Shown here in pieces: positions 48,664 through 57,791 of a DNA stretch of 64,000 nucleotides (its first letter is position 1; every line of letters starts with the position of its first letter). This DNA comes from Hyalangium gracile (GTDB taxonomy: Bacteria; Myxococcota; Myxococcia; Myxococcales; Myxococcaceae): the NCBI RefSeq assembly GCF_020103725.1, contig NZ_JAHXBG010000039.1, positions 31,610 through 95,609 of the forward strand, given 5' to 3'. Below the pieces are notes generated by a model that was not told the origin of the DNA, did not search any database, and saw nothing but the letters and a program-made list of their open reading frames with translations. A program made the translations under genes and the position numbers.

Positions 48664-50007
48664 ATGGCTTCTCCTCAGCCCCAGGCCAACAAGCTGCTGC
48701 GCGTCGGCATCATCCAGGACCACCGCATCCTCGAGGAGCGTCACCTCCTCAGCGATGACGTCACCATTGGCCACGACGCCAAGAACACCATCGTCCTGCC
48801 GCCCTCGGAGGGCCTGCCGGCGAAGTTCGCCATCTTCGAGAACCGCAACAACCAGTACCAGCTCGTCTTCGACGACACGATGCATGGCCGGGTGAACCTG
48901 GGCAGCTCGGACGTCGACTTCGACCGCATCCGCAAGCAGGGCCTGGCCCAGGAGCGCGGCACCAACTACGTGCTGCCCCTGCAGGAGAGCGCTCGCGGCA
49001 AGGTGGACCTGGCCGACGACATCACCCTCTTCTTCCAGTTCGTCACGCCTCCGCCCGAGTCGGAGAAGGTGACGCTGCCCCCGGACGTGCAGGGCGGCTT
49101 CTGGAAGGCGATGGACCGCGTCTTCTTCAGCATCCTCGCGGCCTCGCTCGTGTTCCACTTCGCCTGGGGCGCCTTCATCGTCTCGAGCGCCCCGCCCACC
49201 GAGCCCGAGCTGGCGCTGGATCAGCTGGAGGACCGCTTCGTCTCCGCCATCATCCCGCAGAAGCCGCCCGAGCCGGAGAAGGTGGCCGAGGCCCCCCAGG
49301 CCGCCGCCGAGGAGGCCTCCGAGAAGAAGGAAGAGAAGAAGAGCGGCGAGGCCAAGGCGGACTCCAAGCCCCAGGACGCGGCGACGCAGAAGGCGGAGCT
49401 CGTCAAGAAGGTGCAGGGCAAGGGCCTGCTGAAGATCCTCGGCTCGAGCTCGGGCGGTGGCGGCGCGTTCGCGGACGTGCTCGGCGGCAGCACCGGCGGC
49501 GGAGAGATCGCCGAGGCGCTGGCCGGCGCGGGCGGCGTGGGCGTGGCCACCAGCGAGGCCCTGGGCGCCAACGGCCCCAAGGGCGGCGGCGCCGGCAACG
49601 TGGCCAGCATCGGAGACCTGGGCACCAGCGGCGGCGGCAAGGTGGACCTGGGCGCCAAGAAGGAAGTCGAGGTGCAGGGCCGGGTGAAGGACGCCGCGCC
49701 CGAGGTGGAGAGCGCGGACGTGGATCGCGACGCGCTGACCCGCTACGTCAAGGCGCGCCTGAAGGCCATCCAGAACTGCTACGAGAAGGAGCTCAAGCGC
49801 AACCCGGGCCTCAAGGGCAAGGTGGTGGTGCGCTTCAGCATCATGCCCAGCGGGCGCACCGGCGACATCGACATCGAGGAGAACACCCTGGGCAACGATG
49901 CGGTGGGCAGCTGCATCCGCACCGTCATCCGCAGCTGGGTGTTCCCCTTCAAGCCGGACGACGAGGTCCCCGTCGCCTATCCCTTCGTCTTCTCGCCCGC
50001 GAGCTGA
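48664..50007 (+). CDS. FHA-like/TonB-like envelope protein, GltG/PglI-like
   Basis: A 447-residue protein in three parts. Residues about 15-125 are a cytoplasmic FHA-like domain (LSDDVTIGHDAKNTIVLPPS). A membrane helix lies at about 153-175 (FFSILAASLVFHFAWGAFIV). A periplasmic Gly-rich linker (SSSGGGGAFADVLGGSTGGG) leads to the C-terminal AgmX/PglI domain (about 355-447) with LKAIQNCYEKELKRNPGLKG, VVVRFSIMPSGRTGDIDIEE and VGSCIRTVIRSWVFPF. GltG in Myxococcus has this architecture and moves the periplasmic complex using proton-driven motors. This is a probable paralogue encoded beside mglBA. Confidence 0.85.
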   Translation: MASPQPQANKLLRVGIIQDHRILEERHLLSDDVTIGHDAKNTIVLPPSEGLPAKFAIFENRNNQYQLVFDDTMHGRVNLGSSDVDFDRIRKQGLAQERGTNYVLPLQESARGKVDLADDITLFFQFVTPPPESEKVTLPPDVQGGFWKAMDRVFFSILAASLVFHFAWGAFIVSSAPPTEPELALDQLEDRFVSAIIPQKPPEPEKVAEAPQAAAEEASEKKEEKKSGEAKADSKPQDAATQKAELVKKVQGKGLLKILGSSSGGGGAFADVLGGSTGGGEIAEALAGAGGVGVATSEALGANGPKGGGAGNVASIGDLGTSGGGKVDLGAKKEVEVQGRVKDAAPEVESADVDRDALTRYVKARLKAIQNCYEKELKRNPGLKGKVVVRFSIMPSGRTGDIDIEENTLGNDAVGSCIRTVIRSWVFPFKPDDEVPVAYPFVFSPAS

Positions 50008-50103
50008 GCCCCCGCGCGCGGCCGGAGCCCTGGTCGCGCGTTGACACCCCTGCCCCCTGCTTCTACGCTCAAGAGTCGCCTTTCCTTCGAGCCGGAGACC
50101 TGG

Positions 50104-50679
50104 GTGAGTCGTATGCGCTTCATCGGATTGCTGCCTGTGCTGCTCGCGGCGGGGCTCGCCGTGGCGCAGGGCGTGAATCCCCCGGGCAAGGCCGGTGGCG
50201 CCAAGGGCCTGCCCGCCCTGGAGAAGGCCAGCGGCGTGAAGGATCCGGACAAGCTCGAGCGCAGCGCCAGGGCCGTGGCCGACATGCGCACCGTGCTGCG
50301 CGAGGTGCTGGAGAAGCTCGAGGAGGCCCGGCGCACCAAGGACGTGGTGAAGCTCAACTGCGTCAACGAGAAGCTCACGCAGATCAAGGGCCTGCTGCGC
50401 ATCTCCGAGACGGCGGACGTGGCGCTGCAGGAGGCCGTCACCCGGCAGGACAGCACCGCCAGCGAGCACGAGTACACCAAGGTGATGATCGCCAACCAGA
50501 AGGTGGCCCAGCTGCGCTCGGAGACCGAGGAGTGCATCGGCCAGCTCGCCTTCCGCACCGACGAGAACCTCTCCGTCGAGGTGGAGGAGCCGCGCGACTT
50601 GCCCGGGGGCGATCCCACCCGGCCGCCCTCGCCGCCGGACATCATCGTCCGGCCTCCGCCGGCCAGCCCGACGCTGTAG
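50104..50679 (+). CDS. exported helical protein
   Basis: A 191-residue protein. GTG 50104 is preferred because the GGAG site at 50094 is six bases upstream; ATG 50113 is the alternative. A signal peptide (IGLLPVLLAAGLAVAQGV) is followed by a largely helical charged body: SARAVADMRTVLREVLEKLE, LNCVNEKLTQIKGLLRISET and EYTKVMIANQKVAQLRSETE, ending in a Pro-rich tail. Two Cys are far apart. It is not recognised beyond coiled-coil character. It is the last of the genes that follow mglA and precedes the export pair after 146 bp. Confidence 0.68.
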   Translation: MSRMRFIGLLPVLLAAGLAVAQGVNPPGKAGGAKGLPALEKASGVKDPDKLERSARAVADMRTVLREVLEKLEEARRTKDVVKLNCVNEKLTQIKGLLRISETADVALQEAVTRQDSTASEHEYTKVMIANQKVAQLRSETEECIGQLAFRTDENLSVEVEEPRDLPGGDPTRPPSPPDIIVRPPPASPTL

Positions 50680-50825
50680 GTTCTGTCCCGTTCGTAGGAC
50701 TGATCCAGACGCTTGCAATCCAACAAATTTCTGCGGGCGTACGGAGGCTGCGTGCTATGACCCGAGCAGGGCCGTAGCCAGCCGTAGGGAAAGGTAGCCG
50801 GCATGCCGGCGCGATCGTCTGAGTC

Positions 50826-52097
50826 ATGACGCAGTCTGGCAACATCCGCTGGGCCCTTTGCGCGCTGGTACTTGCGGTGCTGGGCCCTGCCATGGCCCGG
50901 GCGCAGCAGACAGCGGTGCCCGCGGGCGGCAACGGCATCAAGGTGGGAGAGGGGCGACTGCACCCCTTCTTCGACTTCGAGGCGCGGCTGGACACGGCGG
51001 TGGGCTACTTCCCGGACCTCGCCACGTCGGATCCCAATGACGTGACGGCGTCCCTGTCTCCGGAGCTGGTGCTGCGGCTGCGCCCGGGGCTGAAGCTGGA
51101 TGTGCCCTCGTCGAAGATGGCGGTCCACGCCTCCGGGCGGCTGGAGTACGTGCGCTACACGGGGCTGCTCACGGAGCAGTCCACCTATGGCTCGCACCTG
51201 GAGGGAGCGGCGGATCTGACGCTCCACTTCAACCCCGAGGGGCAGGTGGGCCTCATCCTGGCGGATCAGTTCCTGCGCTCGGACCAGACGCGCAACGCGG
51301 CGCTGGGCGCGGGCGTGCTGTCGCTCTTCAACGAGGCGCGCGCCTCGGTGCCCATCAAGCCCGGCGGCGGCGCCGTCGAGGTGACGCCCGAGCTGGCCTG
51401 GGCAGTCGAGTTCTTCGAGCCCATCGGCCTGGCCGTGCCCGTGGGGTGCACGGAGGGCGTGTGCGATCCCATCGCCGTGGACGCGTTCGACTACATGAAC
51501 GTGCGCGCGGGAGCGAGCGGCCGCTGGCGTTTCCTGCCGAAGACGGCGCTGGTGCTGGAGACGAACCTGAGCGTGCGCGAGTACCTGCGCAACACCGCCA
51601 GCCCCAACGCCGTGCTGCTGCGGGCCATGGGCGGGCTGGCGGGCCTGGTGTCGGCGAAGATCGCCGTCACGGCCAAGGTGGGCTGGGGCTACAACTTCGG
51701 CAGCTCGGGGGGCAGCACCTTCATCGGCCAGCTGGAGGGCACCTACCTGTTCAGCCCCACGATGACCTTCAAGGGCGGCTACCTGCGGACGCTGGACCCG
51801 GTGGCCTCCTATGGCCTGTTCCGCGACGACCGCGGCTACGTGGAGGCGCGGGCCCTGATGGGCGGAAAGCTGATGCTGCACGGGTACGCCGCCGTCGACT
51901 TCCTGGGCTTCTATGATCCGACGCGGCCGCGCAACGACACGCTGGTGACGCTGGACATGGGGCCGGACTACCAGTTCAAGCCGTGGCTCGTGGGCGCGGT
52001 GGGCTACCTGCTGACCACACGCTCGTCCTCGGTGGAGGGCTCGGGCCTGAACTTCACGCGCCACGAAGGGTATCTTCGGCTGACGCTGGTGTACTGA
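50826..52097 (+). CDS. wzpB: outer-membrane beta-barrel, WzpB-like polysaccharide porin
   Basis: A 423-residue exported protein (signal WALCALVLAVLGPAMARAQ) built of alternating strands: HPFFDFEARLDTAVGYFPDL, AVHASGRLEYVRYTGLLTEQ, GYNFGSSGGSTFIGQLEGTY and a final HEGYLRLTLVY ending in an aromatic residue. In Myxococcus a barrel gene (MXAN_1916, WzpB) precedes the short OPX gene wzaB (MXAN_1915) near mglBA (MXAN_1925-1926); the same order is found here. The barrel should provide the pore that short OPX proteins lack. The symbol rests on this recalled synteny. Confidence 0.72.
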   Translation: MTQSGNIRWALCALVLAVLGPAMARAQQTAVPAGGNGIKVGEGRLHPFFDFEARLDTAVGYFPDLATSDPNDVTASLSPELVLRLRPGLKLDVPSSKMAVHASGRLEYVRYTGLLTEQSTYGSHLEGAADLTLHFNPEGQVGLILADQFLRSDQTRNAALGAGVLSLFNEARASVPIKPGGGAVEVTPELAWAVEFFEPIGLAVPVGCTEGVCDPIAVDAFDYMNVRAGASGRWRFLPKTALVLETNLSVREYLRNTASPNAVLLRAMGGLAGLVSAKIAVTAKVGWGYNFGSSGGSTFIGQLEGTYLFSPTMTFKGGYLRTLDPVASYGLFRDDRGYVEARALMGGKLMLHGYAAVDFLGFYDPTRPRNDTLVTLDMGPDYQFKPWLVGAVGYLLTTRSSSVEGSGLNFTRHEGYLRLTLVY

Positions 52098-52103
52098 GCC
52101 CTG

Positions 52104-52718
52104 GTGATGCGCTCCCTGCCCGTCCTGTTCCTGGCCCTGCTGCTCGCGGTGGCTTCCGCGTGCCGCTCGGCCGCGCCGGCCACGCCCCTGCCCCTGCCCT
52201 CGGCGGAGGACTCGTCCCCGGCGAGCAGCCAGGCCAACACCATGGGCCCCGGAGACATGGTGGAGGTGCGCGTCTTCCAGGAGCCGGACCACTCCGGCAT
52301 CTGGCGCGTGTCCCCCGAGGGGACCATCGACTACCCGCTCTGCGGCAAGGTGGAGCTGGCCGGCCGCACCTCGAGCACGGCCGCGGACTCCCTGCGGGAG
52401 TGCCTGTCCCGCTACCTGCGGCGGCCCCAGGTGTCGGTGCTCATCCGCGAGTACAACTCGAAGAAGATCTTCGTCTTCGGCGAGGTGCAGAAGCCGGGCA
52501 CGTTCCCGTACGACGGAGAGATGAGCATCATCCAGGCCATCACCCTGGCCGGCGGCTTCACCAGGACGGCCGCCCAGAACAGCACCAACGTGACGAGGCT
52601 GGTCGACGGGCAGGAGCGGAAGATCCGCGTGCCGGTCGAGGACATCGGCGTGGGACGGGAGAAGAACTTCCAGCTCCAGCCCGGCGACATCGTCTTCGTG
52701 CCGGAGAGCTTCTTCTAG
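52104..52718 (+). CDS. wzaB: short polysaccharide export (OPX) lipoprotein, WzaB-like
   Basis: A 204-residue lipoprotein (signal ending AVASAC). Residues about 45-120 are the polysaccharide-export domain ([40 protein letters not shown]), and 120-200 an SLBB-type domain ([20 protein letters not shown]). It ends at VFVPESFF, lacking the C-terminal amphipathic helix that forms the pore in E. coli Wza. That makes it a class 3 OPX protein, which needs a separate barrel, supplied by the gene 6 bp upstream. In Myxococcus WzaB serves biosurfactant polysaccharide secretion. Confidence 0.82.
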   Translation: MMRSLPVLFLALLLAVASACRSAAPATPLPLPSAEDSSPASSQANTMGPGDMVEVRVFQEPDHSGIWRVSPEGTIDYPLCGKVELAGRTSSTAADSLRECLSRYLRRPQVSVLIREYNSKKIFVFGEVQKPGTFPYDGEMSIIQAITLAGGFTRTAAQNSTNVTRLVDGQERKIRVPVEDIGVGREKNFQLQPGDIVFVPESFF

Positions 52719-52765
52719 GCCTGAGGCCGCTCGGCACGCGTGCCGGAGTGCCAGCGCCCGGCCCC

Positions 52766-53569
52766 TCAGCCGAGGGCCGTGAGGACCAGGCGGCACTCCT
52801 CTCGAAGCACCGCGGCCAGTCCCGGCGCGCCCGCCAGCACGTCTCCGTTCATTACATCGAAGGGCGAGCCGTCGATCTGCGTCACCACCCCGCCCGCCTC
52901 CGCCACCAGCAGCGCGCCCGCGCCGATGTCCCACGGCTTGAGGCGGAACTCGAAGAAGCCGTCGAAGCGCCCCGCCGCCACGTATGCCAGGTCCAGCGCG
53001 GCGCTGCCCGTGCGCCGGATGCCCTGCGCGTGGCGGATGAAGTGGTTGAGCAGCCCCACGGGCATGTCCGGGTTCTCGCGCACGTCGTAGGGGAAGCCCG
53101 TGCACAGCAGCGCTCGTCCCAGCTCCGTGGCGTCGCTGGCCTTCAGCGGCCGGCCGTTGAGCGTGGCGCCCTCGCCGCGCGCCGCGGAGAAGAGCTCGTC
53201 GCGCATCGGATCGTACACCACCCCGGCCAGCAGCCCGCCCGGCCCGTCCACCGCCACGCTCACGCTGAAGTGCGGCACGTGGTGGGCGTAGTTGGTGGTG
53301 CCGTCCAGCGGATCGATGAGCCAGCGCAGGCCCGAGCCCGCGGAGGCCCCGCTCTCCTCGGCCAGGATGGAGTGGTGGGGGTAGCGCTCGCGCAGGAAGC
53401 GCAGCAGCGCCTCCTCGGAGGCCTTGTCCGCGTCGGTGACGAGATCGATGCCGCTGCGCTTGAACTCGATGGTGCGCTCGCCCAGGAAGCGCTCGGCGAG
53501 CACGCGGCCGGCGAGCCGGGCTGCCTCCTCCGCCGTGCGGCGCAGCGCCGAGGGCGTCTCCTGCTCCAT
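52766..53569 (-). CDS. inositol monophosphatase family protein
   Basis: A 267-residue protein from ATG 53569. Metal and catalytic motifs are complete: IDLVTDADKASEE, SILAEESGA (Glu), and LIDPLDGTTNYAHHVPHFSV (DPLDGT). The C-terminal signature KPWDIGAGALLVAEAGG is present. Length and motifs fit bacterial SuhB/IMPase. It dephosphorylates inositol phosphates or related sugar phosphates. It is last in a six-gene minus-strand run and faces wzaB convergently. Confidence 0.95.
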   Translation of the reverse strand: MEQETPSALRRTAEEAARLAGRVLAERFLGERTIEFKRSGIDLVTDADKASEEALLRFLRERYPHHSILAEESGASAGSGLRWLIDPLDGTTNYAHHVPHFSVSVAVDGPGGLLAGVVYDPMRDELFSAARGEGATLNGRPLKASDATELGRALLCTGFPYDVRENPDMPVGLLNHFIRHAQGIRRTGSAALDLAYVAAGRFDGFFEFRLKPWDIGAGALLVAEAGGVVTQIDGSPFDVMNGDVLAGAPGLAAVLREECRLVLTALG

Positions 53570-53586
53570 GGCTCCGCCTCCTCCGC

Positions 53587-54159
53587 TCACTGCGCGCGCT
53601 CGGCGAGCAGCTGCTCGATCTCCGTCTGGTACTTCTGGAGGAACTCCTCCGCGAAGCCCTCGTGGGCGAAGCGCACCACGCCCTTGCGGTCCAGGATGAA
53701 GGTGGTGGGCATCATCTTCACGCCCAGCGTCTTCTCGGCCACCTGCGCGTTGGCGTCCAGGAGGATGGGCAGGCTCACCTTCTCCTCCTGCAGGAAGGCG
53801 GGGATGGCGCGCGCGTCCTCGTCCACGTTCAGCGCGTACACCTTGAGGCCACGCGAGCCGTACTCCTTGGCCAGCTGCTCGTAGAGCGGCAGCGCGTCGC
53901 GGCACGGCTCGCACCAGGTGGCCCACACGTCCAGCAGCACCACGCTGCCGCGGTCGCTGGCCACGGTGTAGGGCGAGCCGTCCGGGTAGCGCTTCACCTC
54001 GAAGCTCAGCGGCGCGCTCAGGCCGCCCTGGGCCTGGCCCACCTCGGCGGCGGGGGCCATGGAAGCCGCCCGGTCCCCCGCGACGAGCGGAGGCAGCGCC
54101 GAGTTCTGCGCGCAGCCGGCGAGCGACAGGAAGACGAACGCTCCGAGGAACGGACGCAT
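53587..54159 (-). CDS. TlpA-like thioredoxin-fold lipoprotein
   Basis: A 190-residue protein with a lipoprotein signal (FLSLAGC). The thioredoxin fold is clear: VVLLDVWATWCEPCRDALPL with the CxxC active pair (WCEPC), then VYALNVDEDARAIPAFLQEE and the cis-Pro region MMPTTFILDRKG. Membrane-tethered TlpA/ResA proteins reduce disulfides in the periplasm. The gene lies 3 bp after mpl and 17 bp before the phosphatase gene, so it is part of the operon; the partner protein is unknown. Confidence 0.92.
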   Translation of the reverse strand: MRPFLGAFVFLSLAGCAQNSALPPLVAGDRAASMAPAAEVGQAQGGLSAPLSFEVKRYPDGSPYTVASDRGSVVLLDVWATWCEPCRDALPLYEQLAKEYGSRGLKVYALNVDEDARAIPAFLQEEKVSLPILLDANAQVAEKTLGVKMMPTTFILDRKGVVRFAHEGFAEEFLQKYQTEIEQLLAERAQ

Positions 54160-54162
54160 GGA

Positions 54163-55629
54163 CTAACCCTCCCCTGCCCGGGCCTCGAGGGCCTTGAGCA
54201 GCTTGTCGATGAAGCCACCGAAGGCGCCGTTGCTCATCACCAGCAGCACGTCACCGCGCCGGGCCTCGCGAGCCACGCGCTCCACGAGCGAGGGCACATC
54301 CGTCGAGGCGTCGGCCTGGATGCCCTGGGCCTGGAGCGCCTCGCAGAGCCGAGGCACATTCAGCTCCTCGTCGACGGGCACCTTGTCGTGGCGCTCGGGC
54401 ACCTTGAGGCTGGCCCGGGTGGCGCCGGTGAAGGCGTGGGCGTAGTCCTCCTGGTGGATGTTGCGGCGGCTGGTGTTGGAGCGCGGCTCGAAGATGGCCC
54501 ACAGGCGCCGCTCCGGGTAGCGGTGGCGGATGGCGGCGATCGTCTCGCGCACCGCAGTGGGGTGGTGCGCGAAGTCGTCCACCACGAGGATGCCGTGGGG
54601 CTCGCCGCGCACCTCCTGGCGCCGCTTCACGCCGCTGAAGCTGGCCAGCCCCTTGGCGATCTCCTCGAAGGAGAGCCCCAGGCCGCGCGCGGCGGCGATG
54701 ACGCTCAGCGCGTTCTCCACGTTGTGCGCGCCGGACAGCTGCATCCGCGCCGTGCCGAGCACCGTGCCGCGCTCCACCACCTCGAAGCGGGCGCCCTCCG
54801 GGCCGAAGGAGACGTTGCGAGGCGTGTAGTCCGCCTGGGCGCCCTCCCTGGCCACGTACGTCACCACCCGGGCCGACGTGAGGCCGGCGATGCGCAGCGC
54901 GTTGGGGTACGCCGCGCAGACGACGAGCTGGCCGTCCGAGGGGATGATCTTCACGAACTTCTCGAAGGTGGCCTCGTAGTGAGGCATGTCCTTGAAGATG
55001 TCCGCGTGGTCGAACTCCACGCTGGTGAGGATGGCGGTGCGCGGCTGGTAGTGGAGGAACTTGGAGCCCTTGTCCCAGTACGAGGTGTCGTACTCGTCCC
55101 CCTCGACGACGAAGTGCTGCCCCTTGCCCACGCGGTAGTTGCCCGCGTAGTTCTGGGTGACGCCGCCCACCAGGAAGGACGGATCCCTTCCGGCCTCGAC
55201 GAGGACGTGGGCCATGAGCGAGGACGTCGTCGTCTTGCCGTGGGTGCCGGCCACCACCACCGAGTGGGCGCGCTTGAGGAAGAGCGAGCCGAGCGCCGCC
55301 GGGAAGCTCATCTGGCGGATGCCGCGGGTGCGCACCTCGGTGGCCTCGGGGTTCACCCGGCGGATGACGTTGCCGATGATGACGAGGTCCGGCCTGGCCG
55401 CGTCCAGGTTCTCGGGGCGGTAGGGAGTGAGGACGGGGATGTTCCAGGCCTTGAGCATGTCGCTCATGGGCGGGTAGACGTTCTCGTCGCTGCCGGTGAC
55501 TTCGTAGCCGGCGGCCTTGAGCATGCCGGCGAACGAGCCCATGCCGGTGCCCGCCACGCCCACCAGGTGGATGCGGCGCACGGCGCCGGGCTCGATGGTC
55601 TCCAGGACGTTTCCGTTGTCGTCAGCCAT
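54163..55629 (-). CDS. mpl: murein tripeptide ligase Mpl
   Basis: A 488-residue Mur ligase. The N-terminal IHLVGVAGTGMGSFAGMLKA is a MurC-type Rossmann motif, the ATP loop is VVAGTHGKTTTSSLM near residue 125, and the central region has GNYRVGKGQHFVVEGDEYDT. The C-terminal domain shows VVDDFAHHPTAVRETIAAIR, shared by MurC and Mpl. GSFAG and FEPRSNTSRRN favour Mpl over MurC. Mpl joins recycled L-Ala-gamma-D-Glu-mDAP to UDP-MurNAc. An LD-carboxypeptidase, which makes that tripeptide, is encoded two genes upstream. Confidence 0.93.
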   Translation of the reverse strand: MADDNGNVLETIEPGAVRRIHLVGVAGTGMGSFAGMLKAAGYEVTGSDENVYPPMSDMLKAWNIPVLTPYRPENLDAARPDLVIIGNVIRRVNPEATEVRTRGIRQMSFPAALGSLFLKRAHSVVVAGTHGKTTTSSLMAHVLVEAGRDPSFLVGGVTQNYAGNYRVGKGQHFVVEGDEYDTSYWDKGSKFLHYQPRTAILTSVEFDHADIFKDMPHYEATFEKFVKIIPSDGQLVVCAAYPNALRIAGLTSARVVTYVAREGAQADYTPRNVSFGPEGARFEVVERGTVLGTARMQLSGAHNVENALSVIAAARGLGLSFEEIAKGLASFSGVKRRQEVRGEPHGILVVDDFAHHPTAVRETIAAIRHRYPERRLWAIFEPRSNTSRRNIHQEDYAHAFTGATRASLKVPERHDKVPVDEELNVPRLCEALQAQGIQADASTDVPSLVERVAREARRGDVLLVMSNGAFGGFIDKLLKALEARAGEG

Positions 55630-55641
55630 GATTCCCTTGAG

Positions 55642-56802
55642 TCAGTTCGTCGGGTCGGCGAGCCCGAGCGCCTCCACCACGAGATCGTGGAAGAAGGGCC
55701 GGAACTCGCGGATGCGCAGTTCCTTGCGGCCGTGGGCCACGCGGTTGGTCACGAGCGCCACCACGAGCGCGCGGCGCAGGTCCACCCAGAGGCTGGTGCC
55801 GGTGAAGCCCAGGTGTCCCACGGCGCCGGGCGCGGTGTTGCCGATGAAGTGGCCAGCGCTGGAGCCCTCCACCGAGGGCGAGTCGAAGCCCATGGAGCGC
55901 GTGCTGCCCTTCACGATGGGGTCGGTGGCGAGGAGCCGGTGCCACAGCGGCCCGGGAGCGAGCGCGGGGCTGCCGGCGCACCCGTCCAGGACGGCCTGGC
56001 CGAAGCGGGCCACGTCCACGGCGGTGCCGAACAGGCCGGCATGGCCGCTCACGCCGTCCATGACCCAGGCGTTGTCGTCGTCCACCTCGCCGGGAGGACT
56101 GGCGCGGGTGGGCAACTCGCCCCACATCTGCTCCTGGCCGGGAGCGGGCTCGCGGGGACGCGTGGGGCCGGTGGGCGCCACCTTGCCGTCCGTGGGCAGC
56201 TCGGAGAGGCGGTGGAAGCGCGCGCCCAGGCCGAGCGGCTCGGCGATGTGCTGGTTGAAGAGGAAGTCCAGGGGCTGGCCGGCGGCGCGGGAGAGGATCT
56301 CTCCCAGGAGGATGAAGCCCACGTCGCTGTAGGCGGTGCGGGTGCGCGGCGGAGCGGCGAGCTGCGTCTGGGCGGCGGCCCGCACCACCTCCTCGCGGAC
56401 GCGGACGCGGGTGGCCTGGGGACAGGTCGGCTCGAGCAGCTCCGGGGTGGAGGTGAGCGCCTGGGCGAAGAACGGGACGAAGGGCGGCAGGCCGGAGCGG
56501 TGGTAGAGCAGGTCCGCCACGGTGGCGCCGGCCTCGCTCACGGGAGCGCCGGGGAAGAAGCGCGCCACCTGGGTCTCCGGGCCGACCTTGCCCTCGGTCC
56601 ACAGGCGCAGGAAGAGCGAGGTGGTGCAGAGCACCTTGGTGACGGAGGCGAGATCGAACCGGGTGTCGCCGGTGGCCCTGCCGGCCACGCCGCCGAACAC
56701 CTGGACGCCCCGGTGGAGCACCACGGCCTGGGCGGCGGGGAAGACGCCACCGGCGACGGCGCCTTCGAGGACGCCCTGGAGGTTGCTGATGGGGTGATTC
56801 AT
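55642..56802 (-). CDS. beta-lactamase-fold serine hydrolase
   Basis: A 386-residue protein from ATG 56802, overlapping the LD-carboxypeptidase stop (ATGA). The serine beta-lactamase class C/esterase motif SVTKVLC (SxxK) follows DTRFDLA. AYSDVGFILLGEILSRAAGQ holds the YxN-like Tyr region as YSD. The third element is probably HLGFTGTSLWVDL (HxG). There is no obvious signal peptide. Such proteins cleave peptides, esters or D-amino-acid bonds. Its position between murein-recycling genes suggests a murein peptide substrate, but this is inferred. Confidence 0.88.
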   Translation of the reverse strand: MNHPISNLQGVLEGAVAGGVFPAAQAVVLHRGVQVFGGVAGRATGDTRFDLASVTKVLCTTSLFLRLWTEGKVGPETQVARFFPGAPVSEAGATVADLLYHRSGLPPFVPFFAQALTSTPELLEPTCPQATRVRVREEVVRAAAQTQLAAPPRTRTAYSDVGFILLGEILSRAAGQPLDFLFNQHIAEPLGLGARFHRLSELPTDGKVAPTGPTRPREPAPGQEQMWGELPTRASPPGEVDDDNAWVMDGVSGHAGLFGTAVDVARFGQAVLDGCAGSPALAPGPLWHRLLATDPIVKGSTRSMGFDSPSVEGSSAGHFIGNTAPGAVGHLGFTGTSLWVDLRRALVVALVTNRVAHGRKELRIREFRPFFHDLVVEALGLADPTN

Positions 56803-57752
56803 TCGCGCACCGCCCCCTCGAGGAAGGTGAGGCGCGCCTCGCCCGCGTCCAGGCGCACGGCGGTGCCGAGGGGAACCGGGTAGTTCAGGGTGCCGTGGCC
56901 GATGAGGAAGCCCGCGGCGCAGGGCAGGCCCGTCTCTTCCGCGAGCGAGCGCAGCACGTCCGCGCTGGAGTAGGTGGGGTTCTTCTCCTCGCAGTCGGTG
57001 AAGTCGCCCAGGACGATTCCGCGCACGCGATGGAAGACGCCGGCGAGCCGCAGGTGGGTCCACATGCGGTCCAGCCGGTAGGGACGCTCGCCGATGTCCT
57101 CGAGGAGGAGCACGGCGCCCTCCAACGAGGGCAGGTAGGGCGTGCCGAGCAGCCGGGTGACGAGGGAGAGGTTGCCGCCCATCAGCGGGCCCTCGACGAC
57201 GCCGGGGACGTAGGTGGCGGAGCCGGAGAGCGGAGGTGGAGGCTCGGGGGACTCGAGGAGGCGGAAGAGGCGCTCCTGGACGTCCGGAGGCTGCTTGCCG
57301 AGCTGGGTGAGGACGGGGCCGTGGATGGAGACGCGGCCGAGGGCCTGGAGCGCGAGGTGGACGGCGGTGATGTCCGAGAAGCCCACGAGCGAGGTGGGAG
57401 CCGTGTCGGCGAGCGGCAGGTCCGGCAGGAGGCGCATGCTCCCGTACCCACCGCGGGCGCAGAAGACGGCGCGGGCGCGCGAGTCCAGGAGGGCGCGGGA
57501 GAGCTCCTCACGGCGGCGCCGGTCGTCCCCGGCGAGGTAGCGCCAGGCCTCGTAGAGGTCGGGGCCGTACTGGGGCGAGTACCGCTGGGCGATGAGGGCG
57601 AGTCCGGCCTCGAACCCGGGCCGATCGAAGGGACCGGCGGGGGCGACGATGTGGACGGGGTCCCGAGGACGAAGGAGGAGCGGCTTCTGCCAGCGCACGT
57701 GCGCCTTCATAGCACCGAGCGCGAAGAGGGAACGGGACTTCAAAGGAGGCAT
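56799..57752 (-). CDS. LD-carboxypeptidase (peptidase family S66)
   Basis: A 317-residue protein with the S66 pattern: VHIVAPAGPFDRPGFEAG, AVFCARGGYGSMRLLPDLPL (nucleophile region around GGYGS), and LVGFSDITAVHLAL (GFSDIT). The catalytic Glu and His regions are at LLLEDIGERPYRLDRM and LIGHGTLNYPVPLGT. LdcA removes D-Ala from murein tetrapeptides to give tripeptides for Mpl. The start may be ATG 57710 (MKAHVRWQ) instead of 57752. The downstream hydrolase gene overlaps its stop. Confidence 0.92.
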   Translation of the reverse strand: MPPLKSRSLFALGAMKAHVRWQKPLLLRPRDPVHIVAPAGPFDRPGFEAGLALIAQRYSPQYGPDLYEAWRYLAGDDRRRREELSRALLDSRARAVFCARGGYGSMRLLPDLPLADTAPTSLVGFSDITAVHLALQALGRVSIHGPVLTQLGKQPPDVQERLFRLLESPEPPPPLSGSATYVPGVVEGPLMGGNLSLVTRLLGTPYLPSLEGAVLLLEDIGERPYRLDRMWTHLRLAGVFHRVRGIVLGDFTDCEEKNPTYSSADVLRSLAEETGLPCAAGFLIGHGTLNYPVPLGTAVRLDAGEARLTFLEGAVRE

Positions 57753-57791
57753 GGGGGCAAGCGTCCAAAACCCTCCTCCCCGCGCTCTCCC

